Of a stretch of 64,000 bases of DNA, positions 1-8,657 are shown in pieces (position 1 is the first letter of the stretch; each line of letters begins with the position of its first letter). The DNA comes from Sphingomonas sp. Leaf34 (GTDB lineage Bacteria > Pseudomonadota > Alphaproteobacteria > Sphingomonadales > Sphingomonadaceae). The stretch covers positions 62,001 to 126,000 of the forward strand of contig NZ_LMLC01000005.1 in assembly GCF_001421805.1 (NCBI RefSeq), written 5' to 3'. Under the pieces are notes generated by a model. It did not search any database. It was not told where the DNA came from and saw only the letters and a list, made by a program, of their open reading frames with translations. A program made the translations under genes and the position numbers.

Positions 1-1
1 C

Positions 2-1252
2 GCCACCACCGCCCACGCCCTCCCCCTCGACATCGCCGAGGTCGCCCCCGAACGCGACCTGATGTCGAAGTTCGACGGCCTCATCGCCGAACGCGAGGCG
101 CTGGTACGGTCCGGCGTGCGCAACCCGTTCACGATCGTGATGGACGAGGTGAAGTCGCCCACGCAGGCGGTGATCCGCGGCAAGGATACGATCCTGCTCG
201 GCACCTACAACTACATGGGCATGACGTTCGACCCGGACGTCATCCAGGCCGGCAAGGACGCGCTCGATAAGTTCGGGTCGGGCACCAACGGCAGCCGCAT
301 GCTCAACGGCACGTTCCACGATCACATCGACGTCGAACAGGCGCTGCGCGACTTCTACGACATGACCGGCGCGATCGTGTTCTCGACCGGCTACATGGCC
401 AATCTCGGGATCATCTCGACGCTCGCGGGCAAGGGCGAATACGTCATCCTCGACGCCGACAGCCACGCCTCGATCTACGACGGCTGCAAGCAGGGCAATG
501 CCGAGATCGTCCGCTTCCGCCACAACGACGTGACCGATCTCGACAAACGGCTCGGCCGCCTGCCCAAGGAAGCCGGCAAGCTGGTGGTGCTCGAAGGCGT
601 CTATTCGATGCTCGGCGACATCGCGCCGCTGAAGGAAATGGTCGCGGTCGCCAAGAAGCATGGCTGCATGGTTTTGGTCGACGAGGCGCATTCGATGGGC
701 TTTTTCGGCCCCAATGGCCGCGGCGTGTACGAGGAGATGGGGCTGACCGACCAAGTCGATTTCGTCGTCGGCACCTTCTCGAAGTCTGTCGGCACGGTCG
801 GCGGGTTCGTCGTGTCGAACCACCCGAAGTTCGAGATGGTCCGCTTCGCCTGCCGCCCATACATCTTCACCGCCTCGCTGCCGCCCTCGGTCGTCGCCAC
901 CGCCGCCACCTCGATTCGCAAGCTGATGACCGCGCACGACAAGCGCGCGCAGCTCTGGAAGAACGCGCGCGCGATGCATGCGGGCCTGAAAGCGATGGGC
1001 TTCAAGCTCGGCACCGAGACGTCCGATTCGGCGATCATCGCGATCATCCTGACCGACCAGGAACAGGCGATCGCGATCTGGCAGTCGCTGCTCGAAGGCG
1101 GTCTCTACGTGAACATGGCGCGCCCGCCCGCGACGCCCGCCGGCACGTTCCTGCTGCGCTGCTCGCTGTGCGCGGAGCACACCGACGCGCAGGTCGCGAC
1201 GATCCTCACGATGTTCGAGGCTGCGGGCCGCGCGGTCGGCGTGATCGACTAA
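2..1252 (+). CDS. spt: Serine palmitoyltransferase (5' end outside window)
   Basis: PLP-dependent alpha-oxoamine synthase that condenses L-serine with palmitoyl-CoA or -ACP to 3-ketosphinganine, the first step of sphingolipid synthesis, in the cytosol. The Schiff-base lysine lies in TFSKSVG; the PLP-stacking His is in DADSHAS and the Asp/His pair in VDEAHSM. Counted from the ATG at 62 these are K241, H135, D207 and H210, each 24 lower than the published Sphingomonas paucimobilis numbering (265, 159, 231, 234). The frame is open through the first 60 bases and reads ALPLDIAEVAPERDL just before the ATG, which resembles the family N-terminus. The real start is therefore upstream of the window and the ATG at 62 is internal. 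Identity is very sure; only the 5' end is missing. Confidence 0.96.
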   Translation, partial: ATTAHALPLDIAEVAPERDLMSKFDGLIAEREALVRSGVRNPFTIVMDEVKSPTQAVIRGKDTILLGTYNYMGMTFDPDVIQAGKDALDKFGSGTNGSRMLNGTFHDHIDVEQALRDFYDMTGAIVFSTGYMANLGIISTLAGKGEYVILDADSHASIYDGCKQGNAEIVRFRHNDVTDLDKRLGRLPKEAGKLVVLEGVYSMLGDIAPLKEMVAVAKKHGCMVLVDEAHSMGFFGPNGRGVYEEMGLTDQVDFVVGTFSKSVGTVGGFVVSNHPKFEMVRFACRPYIFTASLPPSVVATAATSIRKLMTAHDKRAQLWKNARAMHAGLKAMGFKLGTETSDSAIIAIILTDQEQAIAIWQSLLEGGLYVNMARPPATPAGTFLLRCSLCAEHTDAQVATILTMFEAAGRAVGVID

Positions 1253-1296
1253 GCCCAGCTAACGGGCGGGGGGTAAGTTTCGTACCGGGACCGCGT

Positions 1297-1318
1297 CATC
1301 CTGGCTTTGGTCAGGATG
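1297..1318. repeat. Degenerate hairpin repeat (CATCCTG/CAGGATG)
   Basis: A 7-bp perfect inverted repeat, CATCCTG at 1297-1303 and CAGGATG at 1312-1318, in the gap after spt. It looks like one worn arm of the GTCATCCTGACGAAAGTCAGG family found intact at 36621, 43031 and 53409. Confidence 0.5.
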
Positions 1319-1416
1319 GCGGCGGCTTTGGGTCATCTCCACCCCGGAGGAACCAGTCACTCTCCCCCCGAAATCGAAATCATTGCGCGGTGGCAACGAC
1401 TCGCTAGGATGTACGC

Positions 1417-3372
1417 GTGATGCGAAGCGAGGCCAGAACCGCGACGTCAGGTGACGGAACGACATGGCGGATCGTCATGCTCGTCGCGATGGGGCTGCTT
1501 GGCGCGGCGGTTCTCGTCGCGCTCATCGTCACGCTGGGCAACGCCAACCGACAGCGCGATCGCGCGCTCGAATTACAGGCGCACAGCTATGACGTGATGA
1601 TCCTCGCCCGCACGCTGTCAGGGACGATCGCGCGGTCCGAGGCGTCGCTCGGCCGCTATGTCATCAGCGGCGACAAGCAGCTCGGCCAGCTGTACGTCGA
1701 CGAATGGCTGCTGGCGGGCACGCAGATCGACCGGCTCGACCAGGTCACCAACGACAATGCCGAGCAGCAACCGCGGATCGACCGGCTGCGCGCCGCATAC
1801 GACGCACGCGGCCGCGAGCTGTCGCTGACCGCGCTCAACACGAGCTATGGCAAGAACGGCCAGGCGCTCGCGCGCTATTACCAGGGGCGCAAAGCGCCGA
1901 CGCTCACCGAGATCAACACCACGCTCGACACGCTGATCGCGCGCGAACGTGCGCTGCTCGACGACCGGACGGCGGCGGCAATGGGCTCGGTCGAACGCTC
2001 CAGCTGGATCGCGGGGGTGCTCGCGGTGTTCGGCGTGCTGATCGTGCTGGGCGCGCTGATGCTCGGCTGGCTCACGATCCGGGCGGTCGGTGATCGCGCG
2101 GTCGCGCAGGCCGATGCCGAGCTCGAACGCGAGCGTGCCGACGAACTGACCGCCGCGGTCGCCACCGCCACCGCCGAACTGCGCGTGCAGGAAGCCAAGC
2201 TGCGGCAGATCCAGAAGATGGAGGCCGTCGGCCAGCTCACGGGTGGCATCGCGCACGACTTCAACAACATGCTGGCGGTGGTGCTCGGAGGGCTCGAACT
2301 TGCGCGCCGCTGTGTCGCGGTCGATCCTGTCACGGCGCGCCGCCACATCGACAGCGCGACCGAGGGCGCGAACCGGGCGGCAGCGCTGACCCGCCGCCTG
2401 CTCGCCTTCAGCCGCGAGGAGTCGTTGAAAACCGAGACGATCGACGCTGCCGCGCTGGTCTGCGGCATGTCCGACCTGCTCGATCGCACACTCGGCGATG
2501 CGATCACGGTCATCGTCCGCGACGATGCCGTCGGCGGCTGCATCCGCGCCGACCGTGTCCAGCTTGAGAATGCGGTCCTTAACCTTGCGGTCAACGCGCG
2601 CGATGCGATGAACGGCCGTGGCACGCTGACGGTCTCTACCGGCACGACGACATTGCTCGCAGAGCAGGTCGGACGGTGTGCGGCGGGCGACTATGTGACG
2701 ATCAGGGTCGATGACGACGGTTGTGGCATGGCCCCCGACATCGCCGAGCGCGTGTTCGAGCCGTTCTTCACTACCAAGGAAGTCGGCAAGGGGACCGGGC
2801 TTGGCCTGAGCCAGATTTTTGCGCTCGTCCAGCAGTTGCAGGGCGAGGTAGGCATCGTCTCCGCGCCGGGCGAAGGCACGGCGGTCACGCTCTATTTTCC
2901 GCGCGCCGCAGCACTGCCCGCCGTTCCGCTATCGACCGCCTTGGTCGCGACAGCCGAGCCGGCCGCACCGACGACGCCCGACCTGTTGCATATCCTGGTC
3001 GTCGAGGACGATCCGCGCGTGCTGGCGGCGACGACCGGCGCGCTGGAGGAGATCGGACATCACCCGATCGCGTGCGATGATCCGCTTGCCGCCCCTGCCC
3101 TGCTGGCGGAGAATCCGTCGATCGGGCTGATCATCTCCGACGTGCTGATGCCACGCCAGACCGGCCCCGAGATGATCGCCGCGCTTGCCCCGCTCTACCC
3201 GCATGTCGCAGTGCTGTTCGTCACCGGGTTCGCCGGCGAGGTGAACGTCGCGCAGTTCGGTGGGCACGAGGTCTTGCGCAAGCCGTTCACGCTCATGGCG
3301 CTGGAGCGCGCGGTCATGACGGCGCTGGCCACGGATCGCCCGATGGCACGCGACCGGATCGCCGCTGAATGA
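1417..3372 (+). CDS. Hybrid sensor histidine kinase with CHASE3-like sensor
   Basis: A 651-residue inner-membrane signalling protein. TM1 is at about residues 18-41. An extracytoplasmic helical region at about 45-195 has the CHASE3 look (SEASLGRYVISGD). TM2 is at about 196-220, followed by a charged coiled coil (about 225-265) and a HisKA box with the phospho-acceptor His280 in GGIAHDFNNML. The HATPase domain has its N box in NAVLNLAVNARDAM and G boxes DDDGCGM and GKGTGLGLSQIF. A C-terminal receiver domain (about 525-640) has Asp575 in IISDVLMP and the conserved Lys in LRKPF. The start is GTG followed at once by ATG. There is no adjacent response regulator, so the output is presumably a distant partner or phosphotransfer through its own receiver. 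The ligand is unknown. Confidence 0.9.
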   Translation: MMRSEARTATSGDGTTWRIVMLVAMGLLGAAVLVALIVTLGNANRQRDRALELQAHSYDVMILARTLSGTIARSEASLGRYVISGDKQLGQLYVDEWLLAGTQIDRLDQVTNDNAEQQPRIDRLRAAYDARGRELSLTALNTSYGKNGQALARYYQGRKAPTLTEINTTLDTLIARERALLDDRTAAAMGSVERSSWIAGVLAVFGVLIVLGALMLGWLTIRAVGDRAVAQADAELERERADELTAAVATATAELRVQEAKLRQIQKMEAVGQLTGGIAHDFNNMLAVVLGGLELARRCVAVDPVTARRHIDSATEGANRAAALTRRLLAFSREESLKTETIDAAALVCGMSDLLDRTLGDAITVIVRDDAVGGCIRADRVQLENAVLNLAVNARDAMNGRGTLTVSTGTTTLLAEQVGRCAAGDYVTIRVDDDGCGMAPDIAERVFEPFFTTKEVGKGTGLGLSQIFALVQQLQGEVGIVSAPGEGTAVTLYFPRAAALPAVPLSTALVATAEPAAPTTPDLLHILVVEDDPRVLAATTGALEEIGHHPIACDDPLAAPALLAENPSIGLIISDVLMPRQTGPEMIAALAPLYPHVAVLFVTGFAGEVNVAQFGGHEVLRKPFTLMALERAVMTALATDRPMARDRIAAE

Positions 3373-3461
3373 TCGTTCACTAAGCCGATGCGATTGGGGA
3401 TGACGCTTTGCCCCCGCCCCCCTATACCCGCGCGACCCAGCATACCGAGCCCTATCCGCGC

Positions 3462-4655
3462 ATGAAATCCATCGACCGCTACATGGCCCGGCTGATCGCG
3501 GTGCCGCTGTTCTCGACGCTGCTGATCGCGGTCATGCTGTTCGTGCTCGATCGCATGCTCGGGCTGTTCAATTTCGTCGCGACGCAGGGCGGGCCGATCA
3601 GCGTCGTGTGGCGGATGCTCGCCAATCTGCTGCCCGAATATCTGGGGCTAGGCATCCCGATCGGGCTGATGCTCGGCATCCTGCTCGCGTTCCGTCGGCT
3701 GTCGACATCGTCCGAACTCGACGTGCTGCGCGGCGTCGGCATGAGCTACAACCGGCTGCTTCGCGTGCCGTATATGTACACGATCGCGCTGGCGCTGCTG
3801 AACCTCGCGATCGTCGGCTATGTCCAGCCGATCGCGCGCTATTATTATGAGGGGCTGCGCTTCGAGCTGCGCACGGGGGCGCTCGGCGCGTCGATCAAGG
3901 TCGGCGAGTTCACGAATCTTGGCAGCAAGATGACGCTGCGGATCGAGGAGAGCAAGGACAAGGGCCGCGAGCTGTCGGGCATCTTCGTCCATGCGCAGAG
4001 CCAGACTGGCGACTGGCTGGGCGTGACCGCGGAGAAGGGCAAGTTCCTGGCGACCGACGATCCCAACGTCATCATTTTCCGGCTCGCCAACGGCACGCTC
4101 GTCCACAACCGGCCCGAGTTCAAGACGCCGCGCGTGCTGACCTTCACCAGCCACGATCTGCCGATCAACCTGCCCAAGTTCGAGAGCTTCCGAGTCCGCG
4201 GCGGGCGCAATCTCGAATACACGCTGCCCGAACTCGCAAAGCAGGGCCAACGCGGCGCGACGCTCGAGCAGCGCGACGGCAGCCGCTCCGAATTCCATTT
4301 CCGCCTCGCCGAAGTCGCGACGATGTTCCTGTTGCCGCTGCTCGCGCTCGCGCTCGGCGTACCGCCCAAGCGCTCGTCGTCCGCGCTCGGCGTGTTCCTG
4401 TCGATCGTGATGATCGTCACCTATCACAAGGTGAACCAGTACGCCGCCGATGTCGGCGAACTTGGCCGGATCGACCCGATCATTGCCTTGTGGGTGCCGT
4501 TCACGATCTTCGCCGGGTTGATCCTGTGGATGTACTACACGATCGCCTATGTCCCGGGCGGCCAGCCGATCGGTGCGCTCGAACGCGTCTTCTCGAAGAC
4601 GTTCAAGGCCATCACGAAACGCATTCCGGGCTTCCGCAAGAGCAAGGCCGCATGA
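3462..4655 (+). CDS. lptF: LPS export ABC transporter permease LptF
   Basis: One of the two inner-membrane permeases of the LptB2FG transporter that extracts lipopolysaccharide (or, in sphingomonads, glycosphingolipid-rich outer-leaflet lipid together with whatever LPS is made) and feeds the Lpt bridge. The family pattern is clear: TM1 (residues 10-30), two further helices around 55-125, a periplasmic beta-jellyroll (about 130-285) and three C-terminal helices (about 290-385) with the typical PLLALALGVPPKRS. I chose the ATG at 3462 (MKSIDRYMAR, 397 residues, normal for the family) over an upstream TTG at 3408 that would add 18 proline-rich residues. Its stop overlaps the lptG start (ATGA), so the two are translationally coupled. 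Confidence 0.93.
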   Translation: MKSIDRYMARLIAVPLFSTLLIAVMLFVLDRMLGLFNFVATQGGPISVVWRMLANLLPEYLGLGIPIGLMLGILLAFRRLSTSSELDVLRGVGMSYNRLLRVPYMYTIALALLNLAIVGYVQPIARYYYEGLRFELRTGALGASIKVGEFTNLGSKMTLRIEESKDKGRELSGIFVHAQSQTGDWLGVTAEKGKFLATDDPNVIIFRLANGTLVHNRPEFKTPRVLTFTSHDLPINLPKFESFRVRGGRNLEYTLPELAKQGQRGATLEQRDGSRSEFHFRLAEVATMFLLPLLALALGVPPKRSSSALGVFLSIVMIVTYHKVNQYAADVGELGRIDPIIALWVPFTIFAGLILWMYYTIAYVPGGQPIGALERVFSKTFKAITKRIPGFRKSKAA

Positions 4656-5752
4656 AAACCGTCAGCTTCTTCCCGTCGCGCACGGTCGCGATCTACATGG
4701 GCCGGATGTTCCTGGTGCGGACGTTCGCCGTGCTGGCGGCGCTCGTGCTCGTCCTCCAGGCGCTCGACCTGTTGAGCGAGTCGGGCGACATCCTCGCCTT
4801 TCCAGGCAATGGCGATGCGCAGGTGTGGCAATATGTATCGCTGCGCGTGCCGCAGATCGTCTCGCGCTTCCTGCCCTTCTCGGTGCTGCTCGGCACGATC
4901 CTGACGCTGATCACGATGAACCAGAACAGCGAGATCGTCGCGCTGAAGGGCTCGGGCCTGTCCGCGCACCAGGTGCTCGCGCCGCTGCTGGTCGCCAGCC
5001 TCGGCGTAGCGGTGATCAGCTTCGTCTTCAACGACCGGGTGGTGGCGCGCGCGACCGCGACGCTGAACCAGTGGCAGAAGGTGAATTATGGCAAGCTGCC
5101 GATCGATCGCGGCGACCGCGCCAATGTGTGGGTGCGCGACGGTGACGACCTGATCGAGGTGGCGCAGATCCGCGGCCGCGGCGATGCGACGCGGCTTGGC
5201 GGGATCACGCTGTACGATCGCACCGGCGGCAATCTCGTCGCGATCCTGCGCGCCGATCATGGCAAGCGCGCCCCTGCCGGCGGCTGGCTGGTCGGCCCTG
5301 CGACCCGGTTCGACGTCGCGCGCGGCACGGATACCAAGCTCAGGTCCGTGGTGATCGGCAAGGATGTTCGCCCCGATCAGTTCACGCTGGCGAGCGTCGA
5401 TGCGGACGGGCTGTCGTTCGGCGCGCTCAAGGCCGCGATCGCCGACCTGTCCGACGCAGGCCGACCCACCAAGGCGCTCGAGGGGTCACTGTGGCACAAG
5501 CTGTCGGGGCCGTTGTCGTCGGTGTTGATGCCGCTCCTCGGCGCGGTCGCGGCCTTCGGTATCGCGCGCTCGGGCAAGCTGTTCGTCCGCGCGGTGATCG
5601 GCATGGCGCTGGGCTTCGCGTTCTTCGTCGCGGACAATTTCGCGCTCGCGATGGGCAATCTCGGCGCCTATCCGCCGTTCCTCGCCGCGTGGGCGCCGTT
5701 CCTGCTGTTCTTGTTGATCGGCGAAGCGGTGTTGATCCGCTCCGAGGAATAA
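4652..5752 (+). CDS. lptG: LPS export ABC transporter permease LptG
   Basis: The second permease of LptB2FG, 366 residues. It begins MKTVSFFPSRTVAIYMGRMF, followed by TM1 (about 20-40), a conserved LPFSVLLGTILTL helix (about 70-95), a third helix (about 105-130), the periplasmic jellyroll (about 135-265) and three C-terminal helices ending VLIRSEE. The start ATG overlaps the lptF stop by four bases, as expected for obligate heteromer subunits. The ATPase lptB is not in this window, which is usual because lptFG often stands alone. Confidence 0.93.
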   Translation: MKTVSFFPSRTVAIYMGRMFLVRTFAVLAALVLVLQALDLLSESGDILAFPGNGDAQVWQYVSLRVPQIVSRFLPFSVLLGTILTLITMNQNSEIVALKGSGLSAHQVLAPLLVASLGVAVISFVFNDRVVARATATLNQWQKVNYGKLPIDRGDRANVWVRDGDDLIEVAQIRGRGDATRLGGITLYDRTGGNLVAILRADHGKRAPAGGWLVGPATRFDVARGTDTKLRSVVIGKDVRPDQFTLASVDADGLSFGALKAAIADLSDAGRPTKALEGSLWHKLSGPLSSVLMPLLGAVAAFGIARSGKLFVRAVIGMALGFAFFVADNFALAMGNLGAYPPFLAAWAPFLLFLLIGEAVLIRSEE

Positions 5753-5797
5753 TCCAGCTTTTGGCCTCGCAACGCGGGCCAACGCGGGAGGCCGGTC

Positions 5798-6913
5798 TCA
5801 GCGGCGGACCATCGTGCTGCGCGCGATCTTGCTGACCAGACCCGGGAGCCCGGGATAGCTCGCCTTGTGATAAGGCGACATTGCATCCAGCTCCGCCGAG
5901 ATCCGGCGATGCGCCTCGCCCAGCGCGTGATACGGGAGCCCCGGCAACAGGTGATGCAGCGCGTGATAGCGCAGACCCACGGGCGCCCACAGCGCCGGCA
6001 GCAAAGCCGGCGGTGGCACGTTGACCGTGTCAAGATACTGCGCGGTCACCGTCATCGTCTCGCCGTCATTCTCCCACAGATGCGCGACCAGCGTGCGGAC
6101 CTGGTTGAGGACCGCAAACGCCGATGCCACGCCGAGGATCGTCAGGAACGCGCGCAGCGGCAGAACGCCCGCCGCGGTGATACCGATCAGCGTTATCGCC
6201 CACAGGCTCGCAGCGACTTCGAGACGGTTCCAATAGGCCTTCGCCTCGCCCTCCGGCGCACGACGACGAAATTGCGGATTGATCGCCAGCGCCGAATAGC
6301 GCTCGACGACCATCGTCCGCAGCTTGGGCGACAGGAGAGAGAGCGGCGACAGGATCGCAAACCGGATCAGCAGCGCGATCGGTGCCAGCGCAGACACGAC
6401 GATGAACAGCGGCAACGTCCACGGCTTCATCAGCGCGAGCGGTAGATATTCGGGATCCTCGACCGTGCCATAGCGGGTCTTGGCGTGGTGCAGGTTGTGG
6501 ACGCCCTCATACATGAACGACGGCGTCATCATCGGCACGCCGACGAGGATGTTCCAGCCCAGCCGGAAGTTGGGCACCGACGCATGCTTCATGTGACTGA
6601 CTTCGTGGATAAAGCTCAAGCCACGGTACAGCCCGAGCACCGACACGATCGCGGCGACCACCACGACCGCGGTCGAACCGCTCGTCGCCGCCACGACGAG
6701 CGCGCCATAGCCGAGCGCGACCGACGCGATCAGGTCGCCCCAATAGACCGACGGCCGCGGCTTCACGAGATCGCGGGTCAGATCCGCGGCCGCGCGCAGC
6801 ATCGCCTTGTCGTCGGCGATACGCACCACCCCGGCACCGGCTACGGGTGTGGCTGGAACGGGAGCGGCCGTGCCGCGAGCGAGGCTGAGCGAGGTGTCCA
6901 TGGGCATATCCAT
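5798..6913 (-). CDS. Fatty acid desaturase family protein
   Basis: Membrane-bound di-iron desaturase/hydroxylase. All three histidine boxes are present: HEVSHMKH (about residues 103-110), HNLHH (about 139-143) and HALHH (about 317-321). Hydrophobic pairs lie between them (about 63-100, 170-210, 235-275), the usual four-helix layout. At 371 residues it is the size of PF00487 enzymes. An upstream ATG at 6943 would add ten residues; I prefer MDMPMDTSL. The substrate cannot be read from sequence: fatty acids or the sphingoid/ceramide chain are both plausible given spt and the acyltransferase nearby. It converges on lptG and is divergent from the acyltransferase at 7078. Confidence 0.85.
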   Translation of the reverse strand: MDMPMDTSLSLARGTAAPVPATPVAGAGVVRIADDKAMLRAAADLTRDLVKPRPSVYWGDLIASVALGYGALVVAATSGSTAVVVVAAIVSVLGLYRGLSFIHEVSHMKHASVPNFRLGWNILVGVPMMTPSFMYEGVHNLHHAKTRYGTVEDPEYLPLALMKPWTLPLFIVVSALAPIALLIRFAILSPLSLLSPKLRTMVVERYSALAINPQFRRRAPEGEAKAYWNRLEVAASLWAITLIGITAAGVLPLRAFLTILGVASAFAVLNQVRTLVAHLWENDGETMTVTAQYLDTVNVPPPALLPALWAPVGLRYHALHHLLPGLPYHALGEAHRRISAELDAMSPYHKASYPGLPGLVSKIARSTMVRR

Positions 6914-7077
6914 TGCCCGAAGATAGTGGCCGCAGCGTGGCATTTACAGGCCGTGTCGCTGCCGCCGCTCCAAGGAAACACGATCACCCTGACAGGTTTT
7001 TACGATGATCCATGTGACTCTCGCCTTTGTCGGCCACGCTGGCTAGACACGCGCGACTGCGTATTCGGGAACGACAC

Positions 7078-8229
7078 ATGGCTAACATCATCATTCGACC
7101 GGTCGAGACGCTGAAGGATCGCAAGATCTTCATCGATCTGCCGTTCCGCCTGTATGCCGACGATCCCAATTGGGTGCCGCCGCTGAAGTCGGAGGCGCTC
7201 GGGCTGATCACGCCCGAGAAGAACGGCTGGTTCAGCCATGCCAAGGTGCAGCAGTTCCTCGCCGAGGAGGATGGCCGCGTGGTCGGTCGCATCTCCGCGC
7301 ACATCGATACGCTCGCGCTGACGATGCCCGCCGAGCAGGGCTTCGGCCCCGGCGTCGGCCAATGGGGACTGATGGAGGCCGAACGCCAGGACATCTTCCA
7401 GGCGCTGCTCGCGCGCGCGGAAGGCTGGCTGCGCGATCAGGGCATGACGCGCGCGCTCGGCCCGATCAGCATGTCGATCTGGGAGGAGCCGGGGCTGTTG
7501 ATCGACGGCTATGATCATCCGCCGACGATCATGATGGGGCATGCCAAGCGCGAATATCGCGGCTGGATCGAATGGGCACAGTATCGCCCGATCAAGCAGT
7601 TGATGACCTATGAGGTCGACGTCACGAAGCAATTCCCGCCGATCGTCCAGCGCATCATCAAGTCGGGCGAGAAGAACCCGCGCATCGTCATCCGCAACGT
7701 CGACAAGACGAAGTTCGAGGAGGAGGCGGCGATCATCCTGTCGATCCTCAACGATGCGTGGAAGGACAATTGGGGCTTCGTGCCCCTCACCCCGCCCGAA
7801 ATCAAGGATGTCGGCGTCAAGCTGAAGCCGATCGTCTTCAACGACCTGATCCGCATCGCCGAGGTCGACGGCCGGCCCTGCGCGTTCATGATCACGCTCC
7901 CCGACCTGAACGAGGCGATCAAGCCGTTGAAGGGCAGCCTGTTCCCGTTCGGCTGGGCCAAGCTGTTGTGGTGGCTCCGCAAACCCAAGGTGCGGACGGT
8001 GCGCGTGCCGCTGATGGGGGTGGTCAAGGACTTGCAGGCGTCGCGGATGGCGAGCCAGCTCGCCTTCATGATGATCGAATATATCCGCCGCGCCTCGGTT
8101 GAGCATTACGGCGCCCAGCGCGCGGAGATCGGCTGGATCCTCGACGACAACCAGGGGATGCGATCGATCGCCGAGACGATCGAGAGCCGGGTGAACAAGG
8201 TCTATCAGGTCTATGAACGGACGCTGTAG
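7078..8229 (+). CDS. GNAT-fold N-acyltransferase; candidate bacterial ceramide synthase
   Basis: A 383-residue soluble protein starting MANIIIRPVETLKDRK, with the family signature RLYADDPNWVPPL and an acyl-CoA N-acyltransferase-like fold (VVGRISAHID near residues 70-80, then a second GNAT-like half). Proteins of this family were long labelled dATP pyrophosphohydrolase. One alphaproteobacterial member, encoded near spt in Caulobacter, has been identified as the bacterial ceramide synthase bCerS. Here spt lies 6 kb away and a desaturase is divergent, so a role in acylating the sphingoid base is a reasonable inference, not proven. The ATG at 7078 is preferred over one at 7027, whose extension is arginine-rich and unlike the family. 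Confidence 0.75.
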   Translation: MANIIIRPVETLKDRKIFIDLPFRLYADDPNWVPPLKSEALGLITPEKNGWFSHAKVQQFLAEEDGRVVGRISAHIDTLALTMPAEQGFGPGVGQWGLMEAERQDIFQALLARAEGWLRDQGMTRALGPISMSIWEEPGLLIDGYDHPPTIMMGHAKREYRGWIEWAQYRPIKQLMTYEVDVTKQFPPIVQRIIKSGEKNPRIVIRNVDKTKFEEEAAIILSILNDAWKDNWGFVPLTPPEIKDVGVKLKPIVFNDLIRIAEVDGRPCAFMITLPDLNEAIKPLKGSLFPFGWAKLLWWLRKPKVRTVRVPLMGVVKDLQASRMASQLAFMMIEYIRRASVEHYGAQRAEIGWILDDNQGMRSIAETIESRVNKVYQVYERTL

Positions 8230-8250
8230 AACGCGCGCGACAATGTTTGA

Positions 8251-8295
8251 CCGCGAAGGCGAAGACCCGGTCTGGGCTCCCGCCTTCGCGGGAGA
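8251..8295. repeat. Short hairpin repeat, CCGCGAAGGC family
   Basis: Arms CCGCGAAGGC (8251-8260) and GCCTTCGCGG (8282-8291) are perfect inverted copies around 21 bases. It belongs to the same family as 41711, 49140 and 55016, and lies between two convergent genes, where it may terminate transcription both ways. Confidence 0.75.
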
Positions 8296-8330
8296 ATAGG
8301 GTGGCGGAGACCCGCGGCGGAATGCCCGCG

Positions 8331-8657
8331 CTACTCCCGCTTTCCCTTCCCGAACGGGATCTTGAGCGTCACCGCTACCCCCTGCCCGGACGCACCGGGC
8401 AGTTCGGTGCGGATCGCATGGACATTCCCCCTGCCCCCGCCTGGCAGGCGGAACGACAGCGGATCGCCGCGTAAAGGCTGGACCGGCGCGCCCAGCGTCG
8501 CGAGCCGCTGGTCGGTCGGCCGCGCGCAGACGACGATTTCGCCATCGGGATCGGTCTGGACCGGGCACGGCATCGTCGCGCGCGGCCTGCGCCTGCGCAA
8601 TTCGGGCGGGAGCGGCGGCCCTGCTACCGCTTGCAGCAGGAGCAGGCCGACCAGCAC
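8331..8657 (-). CDS. Small secreted protein of unknown function
   Basis: 108 residues: a short hydrophobic N-terminus (MLVGLLLLQAVAG), an arginine-rich stretch, then CPVQTDPDGEIVVCARP. The last part (DGEIVVC.R) recurs in many small exported proteins of sphingomonads. The start is a GTG that directly follows the stop codon of the upstream outer-membrane protein gene, which suggests translational coupling. No catalytic motif is visible. The two cysteines flanking DPDGEIVV may form a disulfide. Function unknown. Confidence 0.6.
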   Translation of the reverse strand: MLVGLLLLQAVAGPPLPPELRRRRPRATMPCPVQTDPDGEIVVCARPTDQRLATLGAPVQPLRGDPLSFRLPGGGRGNVHAIRTELPGASGQGVAVTLKIPFGKGKRE

